This document shows, piece by piece, positions 42,399 to 53,694 of a stretch of 64,000 nucleotides of DNA (its first letter is position 1; the number at the start of each line of letters is the position of its first letter). The DNA is taken from NCBI GenBank assembly GCA_905221605.1, contig CAJNDS010002412.1, forward strand, positions 908,886 through 972,885, written 5' to 3'. The notes beneath the pieces were generated by a model that ran no database searches, was not told where the DNA came from, and worked only from the letters and a program-made list of their open reading frames with translations. Both the position numbers and the translations under genes were made by a program. Origin of the DNA: Symbiodinium natans (taxonomy: Eukaryota; Sar; Dinophyceae; Suessiales; Symbiodiniaceae).

Positions 42399-45170
42399 CC
42401 CTCTCTCGCGCGAATTGCCCAGTCAGATTTTCGTACCTTCCTAGTGTCTTGAAAGCGCATTCGAAGCTGCACTGAAACCCTAAACCCTAAACCCTAAACC
42501 CTAAACCCTAAACCGTGCCCCAGCCCTCACGGATAGAAACGTACCAGTCGCACAGCGTGGGTTCTTTCAAGGCGCCGCCCGGCAAATTTAACAACGGGCG
42601 CTTCCACTCATTCCCAGCTTTCGGAAGCACCGATATCTGCTTCACGACGTTGTACCTGAAGAGCGGAATGCGGCACATGACAAAGATCCTGTACAGCGCG
42701 CCCACAAACGGGATTGGAAAGGACACCATCTTGTAAAATCGCGGCGACAGCCAGCACCTTAAGGACCAAATGAACACTAAACTTGGGGTCACATACCCTG
42801 ACTATACTATAATCCCCATATTCAGGTATATGAAGCCCTAAACCCTTTTAGGTTTCATTTAGCTGAGTATACTATACTATACTCCATCCCTATTAAGGTA
42901 TATGAAGCCCCATAAAACCCCCCTAAATCCTAAACCCTAAACCCTAAACCCTCTTTAGGTTTCATTTTTCGTCCCCAAGGCACGGGGACCCGTAGTCGGG
43001 ATGAAGGACCACGAAGACCTCGTCCCCTTTCACCGGAGCCACGGTCTGGTCCGTGATCCTGACGTAGCTTTCAGGAACCACATTCTGATAAGGGGGTACT
43101 ATAGAGGCCTCAATAATCAGAATAGGGTTTTGGAAGTCATAATAATAATCATTATAATACGAATTATTGTTATTCTTGCTATAAAGAACCCTAAGAGAAT
43201 ACTATTAGAAATTATTCCAATCCCTATGACACTCTTTTTTGTGGGTGGCCGGCTATTGTTTGTGAGGCAACCTCTGAAGTCCAAAACGGGCAAAGGGTAC
43301 CACTCGGCTACCAAGAGTCAAAGTAGCCTTGTACCAGGCATGAAAGCGGGCTTCACGTGACGGATACTTGGCCTCCTGGACAGCCTGGCATTCTGCCAGC
43401 AATTGGTGTGCCACCTCCTTTGCCTTGTCTCTGGTCGCTGCGTCCACGTACTTACACTCAACGCTGACTTTCACGCCAGCGACCGGATAATCTCTCAGAG
43501 CCCGAACAGACACAGCAGCTGATGTATCTCGCCAGGCTTCGAAGACGAAGGCTCTGGACGTTTCATGATACACCGAGCCAACTTCAGGATCAGTGTCCTC
43601 ACACTTCGCACTGATCTGCAATGATGGCTCGGAAGAGCGCAAAGAATCCAAGAGTTGCTGGGCCTTTTCATATGTCAGGGCTTCATTCTGCAGTGACTCG
43701 AGCATTCTGCGCACCTTTCCGGGATCACAAAACGGAGTCAGATGAATCAGAAACTGCAGCACAAAGTACATGATGTAGAAAAGCACAGCCATGTAGGAGT
43801 CTTCCATGAGTGGGTTCCTTGAGGACCAAATCAACCCTAAAAATTCGGGTCATACACCCCATTCTACTACAATTCCGACTAAGGTATATGAACCCTAAAC
43901 CCTAACCCTAAACCCTAAACCCTAAACCTTAAACCCTAAACCCTTTTAGGGCTCATTTGGTTCCCCAAGGTTCATGGCAAAAGCGATGCTGTACTGCAGC
44001 GCGACGTACTCCATGAATACCAAAGCGCAGAAGCAACAGTCGCCTTGTTGCTGTCTAGCTTGCCCATGAGCCCTAAACCCGAAGCCCTAAGCCCTAAGCC
44101 CTAAACCCTAAACCCTAAACCCTAAACCCGCCAAAAAGAGATATTATGGGTACTACTGGGCATGTCCTAGTTCTGCAAGGCGTCGGCTTGACTGAAAGAG
44201 CCCCAAACCCTACTTTTTTTGGTAGGTTTTACAGAAGCATCCTGCAAGGGTTTAGGGTTTAGGGTTTAGGGTTTAGGCCCAAAGGCTTAGAAAACACAGG
44301 GGGATTTACAGGAGCTTTGGCGGCAAAGGATTTCAAAATTCCTAGTCTTGTCAATGTTGTGGATTCGTTCCGCAGGTCCGCAAATTCATTCATTTACTCT
44401 CTGCCGGCTGCCACATTCACACACTCACTTAACAGAAGGTGTTTTCCCATGATTGGAAAGTTCACAGACTTGTTCAGCTCTCTGTCGCCACAAGACCATG
44501 TGCTTATGTCCGTGTGTCTGCCGGTGTGTCTCCTGGTGGCGAGAAAACGAAGTGAGAAACACGCAGATGATCTATATCAGAATGCTGCAACTCCCAAGGA
44601 ATACATACTTCAATGGTCTGAAAATCCTATACTCCCCTTAGAACCCTTATAAAAAATATGTTAATTGCCCTTTTGGGTTGTATTTAAACAAAATAAAACA
44701 AACGAATTCCCAAGGGGGATATAGACTCTGTTCTGTCGTTCCCCCCAATTTAACAACGTTGAGTGTGTGCACAAGAAATCGCAGTCAATGTCCAGAAGAT
44801 CCCGCAAACCTAGGCAATAGAATATTTGCAGTGGAGGACACAACATATCTACCCCCTGCCCTAAACCCTAAACTCCAAACCCTCAATAGTGGCATGCCTT
44901 GTTTGGGGTAGAGGGTGGTTAGGGTGGTATAGGATCCCTAAACCCTAAAACCCCTGGCTAGGTATCGGGTGGAGGGGAAGTGGACGATCCCACAACTAAA
45001 GCTGGAACCCTAAACCCTAAACCCTAAACCCTAAACCCTAAACCCTAAACCCTAAACCCTAAACCCTAAACCCTAAACCCTGCAGCAACCAGGCCGCAGC
45101 CCAGACGTTGCAAGGGCCCGGTGTCTGCCACCAGCGCCCTCTCTTCATCCGACTCCCCCGAGGAGCTCAT
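42399..45170 (-). CDS. Multi-exon membrane protein of unknown function (3' end unresolved)
   Basis: Exons in coding order: 45170-45079 (ATG at 45170-45168), 44072-43974, 43817 to 43328 or 43312, 43084-42984, 42757-42514, 42471-42399. Frames are continuous across the well-defined introns. The protein starts with an acidic stretch (SSSGESDEERALV). Two hydrophobic segments follow, ALVFMEYVALQYSIAFA and YMAVLFYIMYFVLQFLIHL. Then comes a soluble, acidic and lysine-rich region (about 130 residues, SLRSSEPSLQISAKCEDT...), and a later hydrophobic patch (FPIPFVGALYRIFVM). I do not recognise the family. Exon 2 is cysteine-rich (GDCCFC). The intron between 43312/43328 and 43085 is ambiguous: GC-AG and GT-AG solutions both keep the frame. 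A last minus-strand exon near 42350-42293 is possible but not shown. Intron starts seen: GT, GA, GT. Confidence 0.75.
42472..42513 (-). other. Short telomere-repeat intron in the membrane-protein gene, GT-AG
   Basis: Only 42 bp, made of CCCTAAA units (TTTAGGG in sense). The donor is ACG|GTTTAGGG and the acceptor TTTCAG|TGC. The frame is open across the join. No target duplication is visible. This would be a minimal intron in which telomere DNA supplies the donor. Confidence 0.6.
42758..42983 (-). mobile_element. Introner-like intron (family A) in the membrane-protein gene, GT-AG
   Basis: A 226-bp element flanked by exact GTGC duplications (GCAC in plus, 42754-42757 and 42980-42983). Sense termini are CTTGGGGACGAAAAATGAAA and GTGTTCATTTGGTCCTTAAG. 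The interior shows an inner repeat of the AACCCTAAA / TATACTATAAT family A core, as if two copies had merged. Confidence 0.87.
43082..43327 (-). mobile_element. Family D-like intron with one recognisable end
   Basis: The sense 5' part, CTTGGTAGCCGAGTGGTACC, is a family D terminus. The 3' part (TAGTACCCCCTTATCAG) resembles family C interior sequence instead. The middle is AT-rich with ATT/AATAAT runs. It may be a chimera or nested insertion. The exact splice sites are uncertain. Confidence 0.55.
43818..43973 (-). mobile_element. Introner-like intron (family A) in the membrane-protein gene, GA-AG
   Basis: A 156-bp element flanked by exact GAAC duplications (GTTC in plus, 43814-43817 and 43970-43973). 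Sense termini are CTTGGGGAACCAAATGAGCC and GGTTGATTTGGTCCTCAAG. It contains a short telomere array. Exact excision joins the two transmembrane-coding exons in frame with a GA donor. Confidence 0.87.
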
Positions 45171-46995
45171 GGCGCCGATTTAGGGCTTATAGGGTTTATG
45201 GTTTTAGGGCCTAGGGTTTAGGGTTTAGGGTTTGGGGTTTAGGGTTTTAAGGTTTTAGGGTATAGGGTTTGGGGTTTTAGGGTTTTAGGGCGCCCTGAGA
45301 GGAGGGCTTGAACCTGCCTTACCACGTGTGTCCAAGCGACGAATATACCGGGGGCTTAAGGGCATCAGCTTAGGGTGTAGGGCGGGTCCTAGCCGAAGAA
45401 GCTCCGAGTAAACACCATACTAAAGCTGTGCGGTATAGGTTGGGTTCTGACGCAGAATGGCCCAATCCCACTTGTCAGTTCGAAGCGGCTGGAGCCTAAC
45501 GACATGAGTCCCTTCAGGCGCCGGCGAACAAGCCCTATAAACCCCGAGTTAAACCCTTTTTGGCTCTCGGTCACTCCCCGGTACTCTACTTCAACTCTAA
45601 GCCCTGAACCTTGTCGCCAGTGCTACGCCCCGGAGTTCCGGGCAACTCTTAGGGTTTTTTCTGGCTCCAACTTCAAGAGGCGAAGGCCCTCTAAGCCCAG
45701 GGCAAGCTGCCAGTACCTGCCGACTCCATGCCAAGCACCGAAACCCTAAACCCTAAACCCTAAACCCGAAACCCAAAACCCTAACCCCTAAACCTTATAA
45801 GTCCTAAACACAGAACAACCTCTGAGTTGACCAACTCGCTTGTCTAAACAAGCTGGCGACGCACAAAAGCCCCATCAAAAGAAACACGTTTAAGCAACTC
45901 AATAAATATCCTAAACGACCCTGGAGGCCAAATATTCAGTTTACTGAAGCCTGTGCGCTTGACAGCATATCATTTCACCATTCCTGAGTTTGCAAATTGC
46001 TTCAGCTATGTCTATGTATCGATCCATGTCGGCGCTGCAGAAAGATCGCGTCCAACACCAGCTCCTTCCACAAACGAATGCCAGTAAATCCCGAGGCCCG
46101 CAACACACCAGGAGGAAGAGGCCCCAAAAAGGCAGCTAGGGCCACCCCCAGTGGTCCCCCCCTCCCCTCCCCTCCCCTCCCCCAAAAGAAGGAAAACGTG
46201 TGATTCTAAAGCAACACGTGTCGATCAAGACGTTTCGGTCAAAATGATTCAGTCAAACAGCTTCGGTCAAAACTTCCGTTCAAAACCTTGGGACCCCAAA
46301 CCCTATACATTTCCGATAAGCCCTAAACCCTCATCAACCTACAACCCACTTGTCAGAAGCCCTAAACCCGAAACCCTAACCCTAAACCCTAAACCCTAAA
46401 CCCCCCCCTAATTGTCAGAAGACTGCAGCCTACAAGCGAGCCGGGGGATGGTCGGATGAAGAATTCCAAAGATTCCCAGGTAGGCCCTTAGAGACGTCTC
46501 TGAACAATATGGATGTTTCCGAACATGGGGGGGGGGGGGGGGGTAGGCTTTAGATACCCCAAAAAACTATATAATCCTTTCAAAAGGAACCTCCAAAAGG
46601 GTACCCCTGTTTTCGGAAACCCCCATATTCCGATGTAACGATCCTCTCAAACCCCCCCAAGACCGGGGAGACATCCATCGCAAGGCCTACCGAGCATTGC
46701 TGAGGCTAAGCACCAACCCTCGTACCGAAACAAAGAAAAAGCCTCCGCATCTGCCAGCATCTTTCGCCAAAAGAGGGCGCTTGGATGGTGCTGGCTGGCC
46801 GAGTAAAGTTGTGTTCGCTGTATCTGACTCTTTGGTGGTGTCTGGCAAGGTGCGACCGACCTTGTGTAGGTTACGTTCTTCTTCAGATTCAAGACTAAGC
46901 CAAAAACCCTAAACCCTAAACTCTGAACCCTGAACCCTGAGCCCAAAACCCTAAACCCTAAACCCTAAACCCTAAACCCTAAACCCTAAACCCTA

Positions 46996-49900
46996 AACCC
47001 TAAACCCTAAACCAAGGCACCGCAAGGTTTCTTGAGTGCCCCCCAAGGCCTCCCCCCCGAGGCAGCGCAGGCCGTGATCACTGCGCCAAAGAGGACCACA
47101 TCCAAGTCTCCCAGCAAAGGGGGCGGGTTAGGGTTTAGGGTTTAGGGTTTAGGGTTTAGGGTTTAGGGTTTAGGGTTTAGGGTTTAGGGTTTAGGGTTTA
47201 GGGTTTAGGGTTTAGGGTTTAGGGTTTCAGGGTTCACGATTCAGGGTTCGGGGTTCAGGGTTGAGGGTGGTTCCTTTTTTGTCAGGGCGAGCCTGTATAT
47301 GGGCTGTCGGGTAGAAAGAAGCCACCTGCTTGAACTTCGTGAGCTCTCTGTGCCCGGGCCCGAAGAGTGCCCCTATGGGAAGCCGCAAAAACACTCCCAC
47401 GACTTTAAAGCAGACCCTGGAAAACAAACAAACATGACAAAAGTACATGCTTTTTAGGGTTTAGGGTTTAGGGTTTAGAGCTATAAAAGAGGAACCCAGA
47501 ACCAACAACAAGTATTTAAAGTCTGGTACTCCAAAAACCTGACTCCCACAGCTTGCCTCTCTGGTACTGGATCCTCTGGAAGAGCCACATGACCCACGCC
47601 CACTTTCGGCCTAAGCATCCATGCACTTCGCTTCTTCTGGGGGACCACATGGGAACCCTAAGAGGGTTTCTAGACCCAGGAGTAACCTAGGAATCCAAGG
47701 GTTGGTGTTAAGACCCCAACCCCTAAGAAGGGAAATAAGGGCCTACTCCAGGTCCGAGGTTTTTGGTTTCATATTACCCGAATTGCGGATTCTGGTAAGT
47801 GGTATACGGTACATGACCCCCACTTTTGGGGGGTTCATTGGGCCACCTGTGAGCTGCAGAGGCGCTGGTGAAGCCCTCCACCCTGGGGTTCCCCCCTTAT
47901 ACTTACAGCCCTTGATAGGGTTTAGGGTTTAGGGTTTAGGGTTTAGGGTTTAGGGTTTAGGGTTTAGGGTTTAGGGTTTAGGGTTTAGGGTTTAGGGGGG
48001 ACTATAGTACCCCCCCTATTATAAACTATTAAGGACTGTTAGTACAAGGGGGAACATCCCAAGCTAAACCCCTTGCTGTGCGTTGATACCGAACGATCCT
48101 AGCCCTGGCAGGCAGCAAACCTTCCGTGGCGCAGCACCCGCACCCACCATGTGGCTCTCTGAGACCCCACACGGAATACAGTACCAGCAAAGCAGGAACC
48201 CTTGAACCCGTACAAATGCTTTACAAAACCTACGCCATAAACCTCAAAACGCTAACCCCCTTGTCTTCTTCTCAAACCTAACCCTAAACCTGCCGAAAAC
48301 CTAAACCCTGAACCCTGACCTCTAACCTCTAACCCCTAAACCCTAAAGCCCAAACCCAAACCCTACAGGAAAGAGGAACACCTCCACACACCCGAAGCTG
48401 AGACCGCAGACCGCCGGCACAGGCGCTGAGCGTGGCTGCGTGGCTCACCGCCGTGGGCCGAAGGATGGGCTGAGGTCCTGGTTAGGGTTTAGGGCTTAGG
48501 GCTTGAGGCTTGGGGCTTAGGGTTTAGGGTGTTAGGGTGTTAGGGTTTAGGGGTTAGGGTTTAGGGCTTAGGGTTTAGGGTCTCGCTTCCTAACCCTAAA
48601 CCCTAAACCCTAAACCTTACCTGGGACCCTCCTTACCTACCGTTTATGGGTTATACCTACTAAGTAAGGGTAGTCGTTACTACTAAATTGTAGGAAACTA
48701 GCGTCCCAGGAATACCCTAAACCCTAAACCCTAAACCCTAAACCCTAAACCCTTCCTACTAAACTGTAGGTAACTAGAATCCCAGGTACTGCCCCTACAA
48801 TCATTGGCGTTGAGTCGGCCTTGGCCCGAGATCGCACCTCGCTTCCGCGGCGTGCGCCTGGGCTTGGGCTGGGAACACAACGTGTTGATCGGAACCCTGA
48901 ACTCTACCTTGGGGACGACATGAACCGTAAAATTGGTGTCCTTTACCCTATACTACTATAATTCCTATTGAGGTAATATGAACCCTAAACCCTTTTAAGG
49001 CTCATTTCGTCCCCAAGGTATAAACCCTTTTGAAACCGGACTTGATGACTGCCAGCGAAGCCCAAACCGCAAAGCTGTATCTGAGGGCCGGACACAAACA
49101 GAACTCACTCCTATTGAGCAAGCCCATCCTTATTCACTCAGTTTCAGCTAGCCACACAACCGGGACTACCTCAAGCAATCCCATGCACTCGCAGCGAACT
49201 CTATAAACCCTAAGCCCTAAACCCTACAAACCCTCTCTCCCTAAACCCTGAACCCTAAACCTTAAAACCTGAACTCTAAACCCTAAACTGCCCTAAACCC
49301 CATAAACCCTGAACTCCGAACCCTTGCGTAGGACTGCTGCGGCTCCGGCCTGAGGTGCGAAACAAAGCCCTACAAACCGTCCAAGCCTTCAGCTGAAGCT
49401 TGGTGCTCTGTTGGGGTTTGGGGTTTAGGGTTTAGGGTTTGGGGTTTAGGGTTTGGGGTTTAGGGTTTAGGGTTTGGGGTTTAGGGTTTGGGGTTTAGGG
49501 TTTAGGGTTTGGGGTTTAGGGGTAACTCCGACATTTGCGTCTCTTCTACCTTAAAAGTCTAAACCTACTGTTGTTGCTTGTAGGTTATTACTATATATGA
49601 CATGATGAGTTCCCTAAATGTGGGTACCCTGAATAAGAGGGGCCGCCTTATGATGCGGACCCCAAAAGGCACCACATCTCAGAGAACTCACCATACGTAG
49701 CGCGCGTCCCCACCCCACCAGCGGGGGGCCCCTACTGAGGCATCGGCCGCAGCTCGAAGAGTAGCTCCAGGCTGCCCTCCCAACGGCAGGCCTCTTTGCG
49801 CGAAAGCAAGAGGCCTTATAGGGATGTTAGGGTTTAGGGTCTAGGGTTTAGGGTGGAAAGGTTCCGGTCATCAAGAGAATCATGACTTTGGGAAGAGGTG

Positions 49901-50228
49901 GTTTTCGGAACCCCAAAAACCCCAAAAGCCCTCTAAACCCTCTAAACCCTCTAAACCCTCTAAACCCTCTAAACCCTCTAAATCCTATACCCTCTAAAAC
50001 CCTCTATAGAACCCTCTAAACCCTCTAAACCCTAAACCCCAAAAGCCCTCTAAGCCCTAGGCTTCGGGAGCGGCCTTCCCTTGGCACTCCTCTTCCGCCC
50101 CCCCCGAGGGCACCCCATCAGCCGCGGCCTTCTCGCAAGCGCTCGCGGCGGCACTGAAGGTGAACTCGTTGGGATCCTCTGGGAGATATGGTGGATGTGG
50201 GGATCACCCTCAAGGTTCACGGAGTTGA
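46996..50228 (+). CDS. Series of candidate + strand exon islands
   Basis: Islands: 46999-47129 (GLPPEAAQAVITAPKRTTSK), 48371-48481, 48797-48906 (between family B and family A elements), 49041-49152 (SPNRKAVSEGRTQTELTPIE), 49330-49398 (LLRLRPEVRNKALQTVQAFS), 50061-50228 (SAPPEGTPSAAAFSQALAAA, acceptor CCTAG|GCT). The 50061-50228 frame stays open for 55 codons. Confidence 0.36.
47886..48062. mobile_element. Family C element interrupted by a telomere array
   Basis: The left half (TTCCCCCCTTATACTTACAG) and right half (GGACTGTTAGTACAAGGGGG) of family C are separated by about 80 bp of pure TTTAGGG repeat at 47918-47996. Apart from the array, the element matches its relatives. The array was therefore gained inside the element. 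Confidence 0.78.
48619..48710. mobile_element. Family B element (introner-like)
   Basis: About 92 bp. Left CCTGGGACCCTCCTTACCTA, right TAGCGTCCCAGG; inside ACTAAGTAAGGGTAGT and CTAAATTGTAGG. Two copies of this family are exact in-frame introns of the aminotransferase gene. Other copies: 4969-5050, 5246-5332, 19477-19573, 20367-20483, 28151-28219, 36186-36280, 48751-48787 (right half only), 54836-54930, 57131-57197 (partial), 59722-59810. Confidence 0.8.
48910..49018. mobile_element. Family A element (short, intact)
   Basis: A 109-bp copy, left CTTGGGGACGACATGAACCG and right GGCTCATTTCGTCCCCAAG. The core TATACTACTATAATTCCTAT is shared with 35491-35610 and 62790-62815. It lies between two candidate + strand exons (48797-48906 and 49041-49152), as expected for an intron. 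Confidence 0.8.
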
Positions 50229-50702
50229 GTTTCTGCTGTGTTCTTTTTTTTTTTTTTTTTTGGGGGGGGGGGGGGGGGGGGATTAGGGTTGAGGGTTTAA
50301 GGTTGTGGCGCAGAGGATGAGATCCCCAGGGTAGCATGAGGGCTTCTGAAGGATCTTTGCATGCAAAGACCTCATGTCTGAGCCAGCTACAGGGTTTAGG
50401 GTTTAGGGTTGAGGGTTTAGGGTTTTCACTTTTCGCACCTGACAAAATTTCTTCCTGCTAGAAGAGAGGAGGGGGGACGCTAAGACTAAAACATAGGCCC
50501 TGAACCCTAGAACCCGAAACCCAAGGAGATTCCACGCTCAAAGGCTTGCGATGCGACAAACATCCGGGGCTCACATAAAGCCCTTGTACCCCCTCAATTC
50601 CCCTAACTGAAGCCGTATAAGCCCGCCAACTGCAAGATATACCGGGGTTTAGGGTTTAGGGTTGGTTTGGGGTTTCGGGTAAACCCTAAGACCCAAACCA
50701 AG

Positions 50703-53188
50703 CGGAGTCCACTCCTCGGGCGTCTCCCGCAGGAGGAGCATTGCCCGAGGCCATTGTGGTGGCTGTGCCTCACCGCCAACGGCGCCCGAGGAGGGTGTCC
50801 CTAAACCCTTCTAAACCCTAAACCCTAAACCCTAAACCCTAAAACCTAAACCCTAAACCCTTAAAACCCTAAGCCCTAAATCCTAGACCCTGCTTCCGGT
50901 CAGGGATGGCTTGCCAAATCCCGGACCCTCACAAAGTCTACAATACCTTCGTCGGGGTCGCTTTGGGCTATTTGGTGAGCCGCTAACCACTGAGGGCTTA
51001 GAGACTGAGACTTTTGCAGCTTCTGTGTACCAGGATGGACTCTTATCCCCTATACCCCCCGTAATTTGCCCCTTTTATCGGGTTGAGTCTGGGGTTTTTA
51101 AGGCAATTATACCGAATAACCCCTGAAAACGGCCCTTATCGGGTTGATTATGGGGATTCTAAGGCCCACTGTGCCCATGCTTTTAGGGTACTCTGAACCC
51201 TAAACCCTACGTAAACCCTAGACCCTAAACCCTAAACCCTAAACCCTAAACCCCCAAACCCTCGGGTACCCGGATATCGAGGGTTTTTTCCAACTGTCTC
51301 GGCACGTCGGACCATGGATCTGAGACCCTAAGCTTGCAGACCCTACCTAGGAAGACTTGAAGTTTAGGGTTTAGGGTTTAGGGCTAGGGTTTATGGTTTA
51401 GGGTTTAGGGTTTAGGGTTTAGCGTTTAGAGTTCAGGGTTCGGGGTTTAGGGTGTGGTAGGGAACTTTGCGCACGGCCAACAGTACACATGCTCCTCAGG
51501 CCAGGGCCCGCTCGCAAGCACTTACGGCCTTGCGGGCGGTTGAAGGGCCCACCCTAAACCCTATAAACCCTCAAACCCTCAAACCCTCAAACCCTCAAAC
51601 CCTCAAACCCTCAAACCCTCAAACCCTAAACCCTCAACCCTAAACCCCAAACCCACCGAGCTGAAGCACACGATTGCAAGGCGTTGGTGATTTGTTTTGT
51701 TTACCTGGATGGGCTAGAGCACTCCTCTACTCGCAAAAGGTTTTGAACAGGAAATACACAAGTTAGGGGGCTCGCGAAAATGGAACTACAGTAGCCTACT
51801 GTGGCAACTGCAACTGCAAGGGCAACCTGTAAGGTGTGGCTTATTTGCCAGACCTCCTGAGGCTCCAATCCTGTTCAGCCACCCCCCGAAGACAAACCAC
51901 TAAAGCCGAGACCCCAAAACCCGCACACCCAGCCGATCGAGACGCAGGCGGCACTGAAGGCGACAACGTCGAGCCTGTCATCATAGCGGGGAACCAGCTT
52001 CTAGAGAAGTGACCATGTAGGGATGTGTTTCTGAGGGTTTTCCTGCCCAGCACCATGGCTCCGCCAAGCCAGAACCAGAGTCAGTTTATAGAGTTTAAGG
52101 TTTAGATGGGTTTAGTGCAAATCCCTCCGTCCCACTGTCAACGTGAACCTGCCGGCGGCGCCAACCGACATGCGCAGACCCTACCCCTCATAGGAATTTG
52201 ACCTGAAGAATCCACTGCATGTCCTTCTCAGCAGCTAGCGTCTAGCGTCTATGTAGGCTTTGCTACGATTACATTCGGCCTCCAAGCCCAACCCTTAAAC
52301 CCGCCAACCCTGCAAAACGCAGCTGTGCAACACCGCTCACATCTTTAATCCCAGCAACACTCAAAATTCTAGGGTTCTTTTGGTCTGTAAGAAGCTTTCC
52401 AAACACTTGAACCCTTAACCAGCCCAAACATCGAACCCACAAACACGGAGCTCTTGCCCAACTCCCGCCTCCCGGCCCATGCGCGCAACGTCGCCAGCGT
52501 TCCCACGGCCTCCGCCCATCGTCGGTTCCTGGCACCTTTGTTTTGGGTGGAGGGTTTATGGGATGTCTGGGGGGCCCTGAACCCTAAACTGGCTTAGACA
52601 GGGGATGTTGAGGTCAGGCTTAGAGGACATTTGCTGGAGAGTCAGCGCTCAAGTTGAAGACCAGGGGCGATGTTCAGGATTTACGCACGGGCTAGGGCTT
52701 AGGCTGAGATTTGGGGACCAAAGCTCGGACCCTAGCTACCGCGGACCCACAAGCCTGAACTTCTTGAACTCCCGGACCCAGAAAGAAAGCAAGAACCTCA
52801 AGAGCTCCAGAGTCTGGAGTTGGGATGTCGCCCCCTTATACCAACAGTCCTGAATAGGATTATAATACCCCCTGCTAGAATCCCTATTAAGGACCTTGAG
52901 TAACAGTCCTGCATAGGGATTATAACACCCCTATGAGAATCCCTATTAAGGACCTTCAGTATAAGGGGGGCAACATCCCAAAGTCTACAGCATCAAGGCT
53001 CTGTCTGAGCCCCGAGCAGCCGTTGAGCACCGCACTGCCTGTGAACTCGTCGCCTGCACCGCAACAACAGTGGCCTTCACAAACTGGATGCCAGGGGTTG
53101 AGGGGTTTAGGGGTTTCTGGTTTATAGGGGTTTAGGGTTGGGGGTTTAGGGTTTGGGGGCTTGGGGGCTTGGGGTTTAGACACCCCCG

Positions 53189-53235
<47 letters not shown>

Positions 53236-53467
53236 CTCCCCCCTGCAGAATTTCCCCCCCCAAGTTATAGGCAACTTCCGAAGCCTGCAGCTTAAATCCA
53301 TGAGCTTTTGGGGCGTTCCTGTTGGGTTTCTGGGTTTCGGGGCTGCGCATCGCGAAACATTACACGCCTTGCGGGCTGAAAATCAGGAGTCCAAACCGCT
53401 CGAATCCCAAACCGGAAAGCTGTCAAGGAGGTCGCATGAAAACGCCAGAAGCAGCCACTTAACATAG
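50703..53467 (+). CDS. Series of candidate + strand exons, best block 52.7-53.5 kb
   Basis: Islands: 50703-50808, 51480-51555 (RTANSTHAPQARARSQALTA), 52114-52202, 52731-52815 with 52980-53100 (separated by a duplicated family C element; AGTCT occurs on both sides, and one way of joining gives VYSIKALSEPRAAVEHRTAC and onward), and 53249-53467 (VIGNFRSLQLKSMSFWGVPV, GFGAAHRETLHALRAENQES, stop TAG at 53465). The last has an acceptor CTGCAG|AAT after a long poly-C run and is open for 72 codons, the longest island in this part. No family recognised. Confidence 0.42.
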
Positions 53468-53694
53468 TTTAGATGCACATACCTATGTTATGCATAAGTT
53501 AAGTTCCTCCTGGTAGCCCAGTAACCAAACCATCACAAGGGCACCCTTGTTGGGGTTGGTTACTTTATGAGGGAACTTTGAACGACAAAAAGGGAAAAGG
53601 GTACCACTGGGCTGGCAAGTCCTCGGGTTTAGGGTTTAGGGTTTAGGGTTTAGGGTTTAGGGTTTAGGGTTTAGGGTTTAGGGTTTAGGGTTTG

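Noticed and set aside
43001-43360. A + strand frame of 119 codons with an Ile-rich stretch
   Set aside because: It overlaps two confirmed minus-strand exons and an AT-rich intron; the Ile run is translated AATAAT repeat.
44317-44652. A + strand gene of 111 codons inside the membrane-protein gene
   Set aside because: It lies within the first intron of the minus-strand gene, has no supporting motif, and comparable frames occur there on the other strand.
46647-46946. Open frames with GLGFRV, GFRVQG or TLNPKP ends as genes
   Set aside because: These are translations of telomere repeat. They appear at the ends of dozens of frames and carry no information about a protein.
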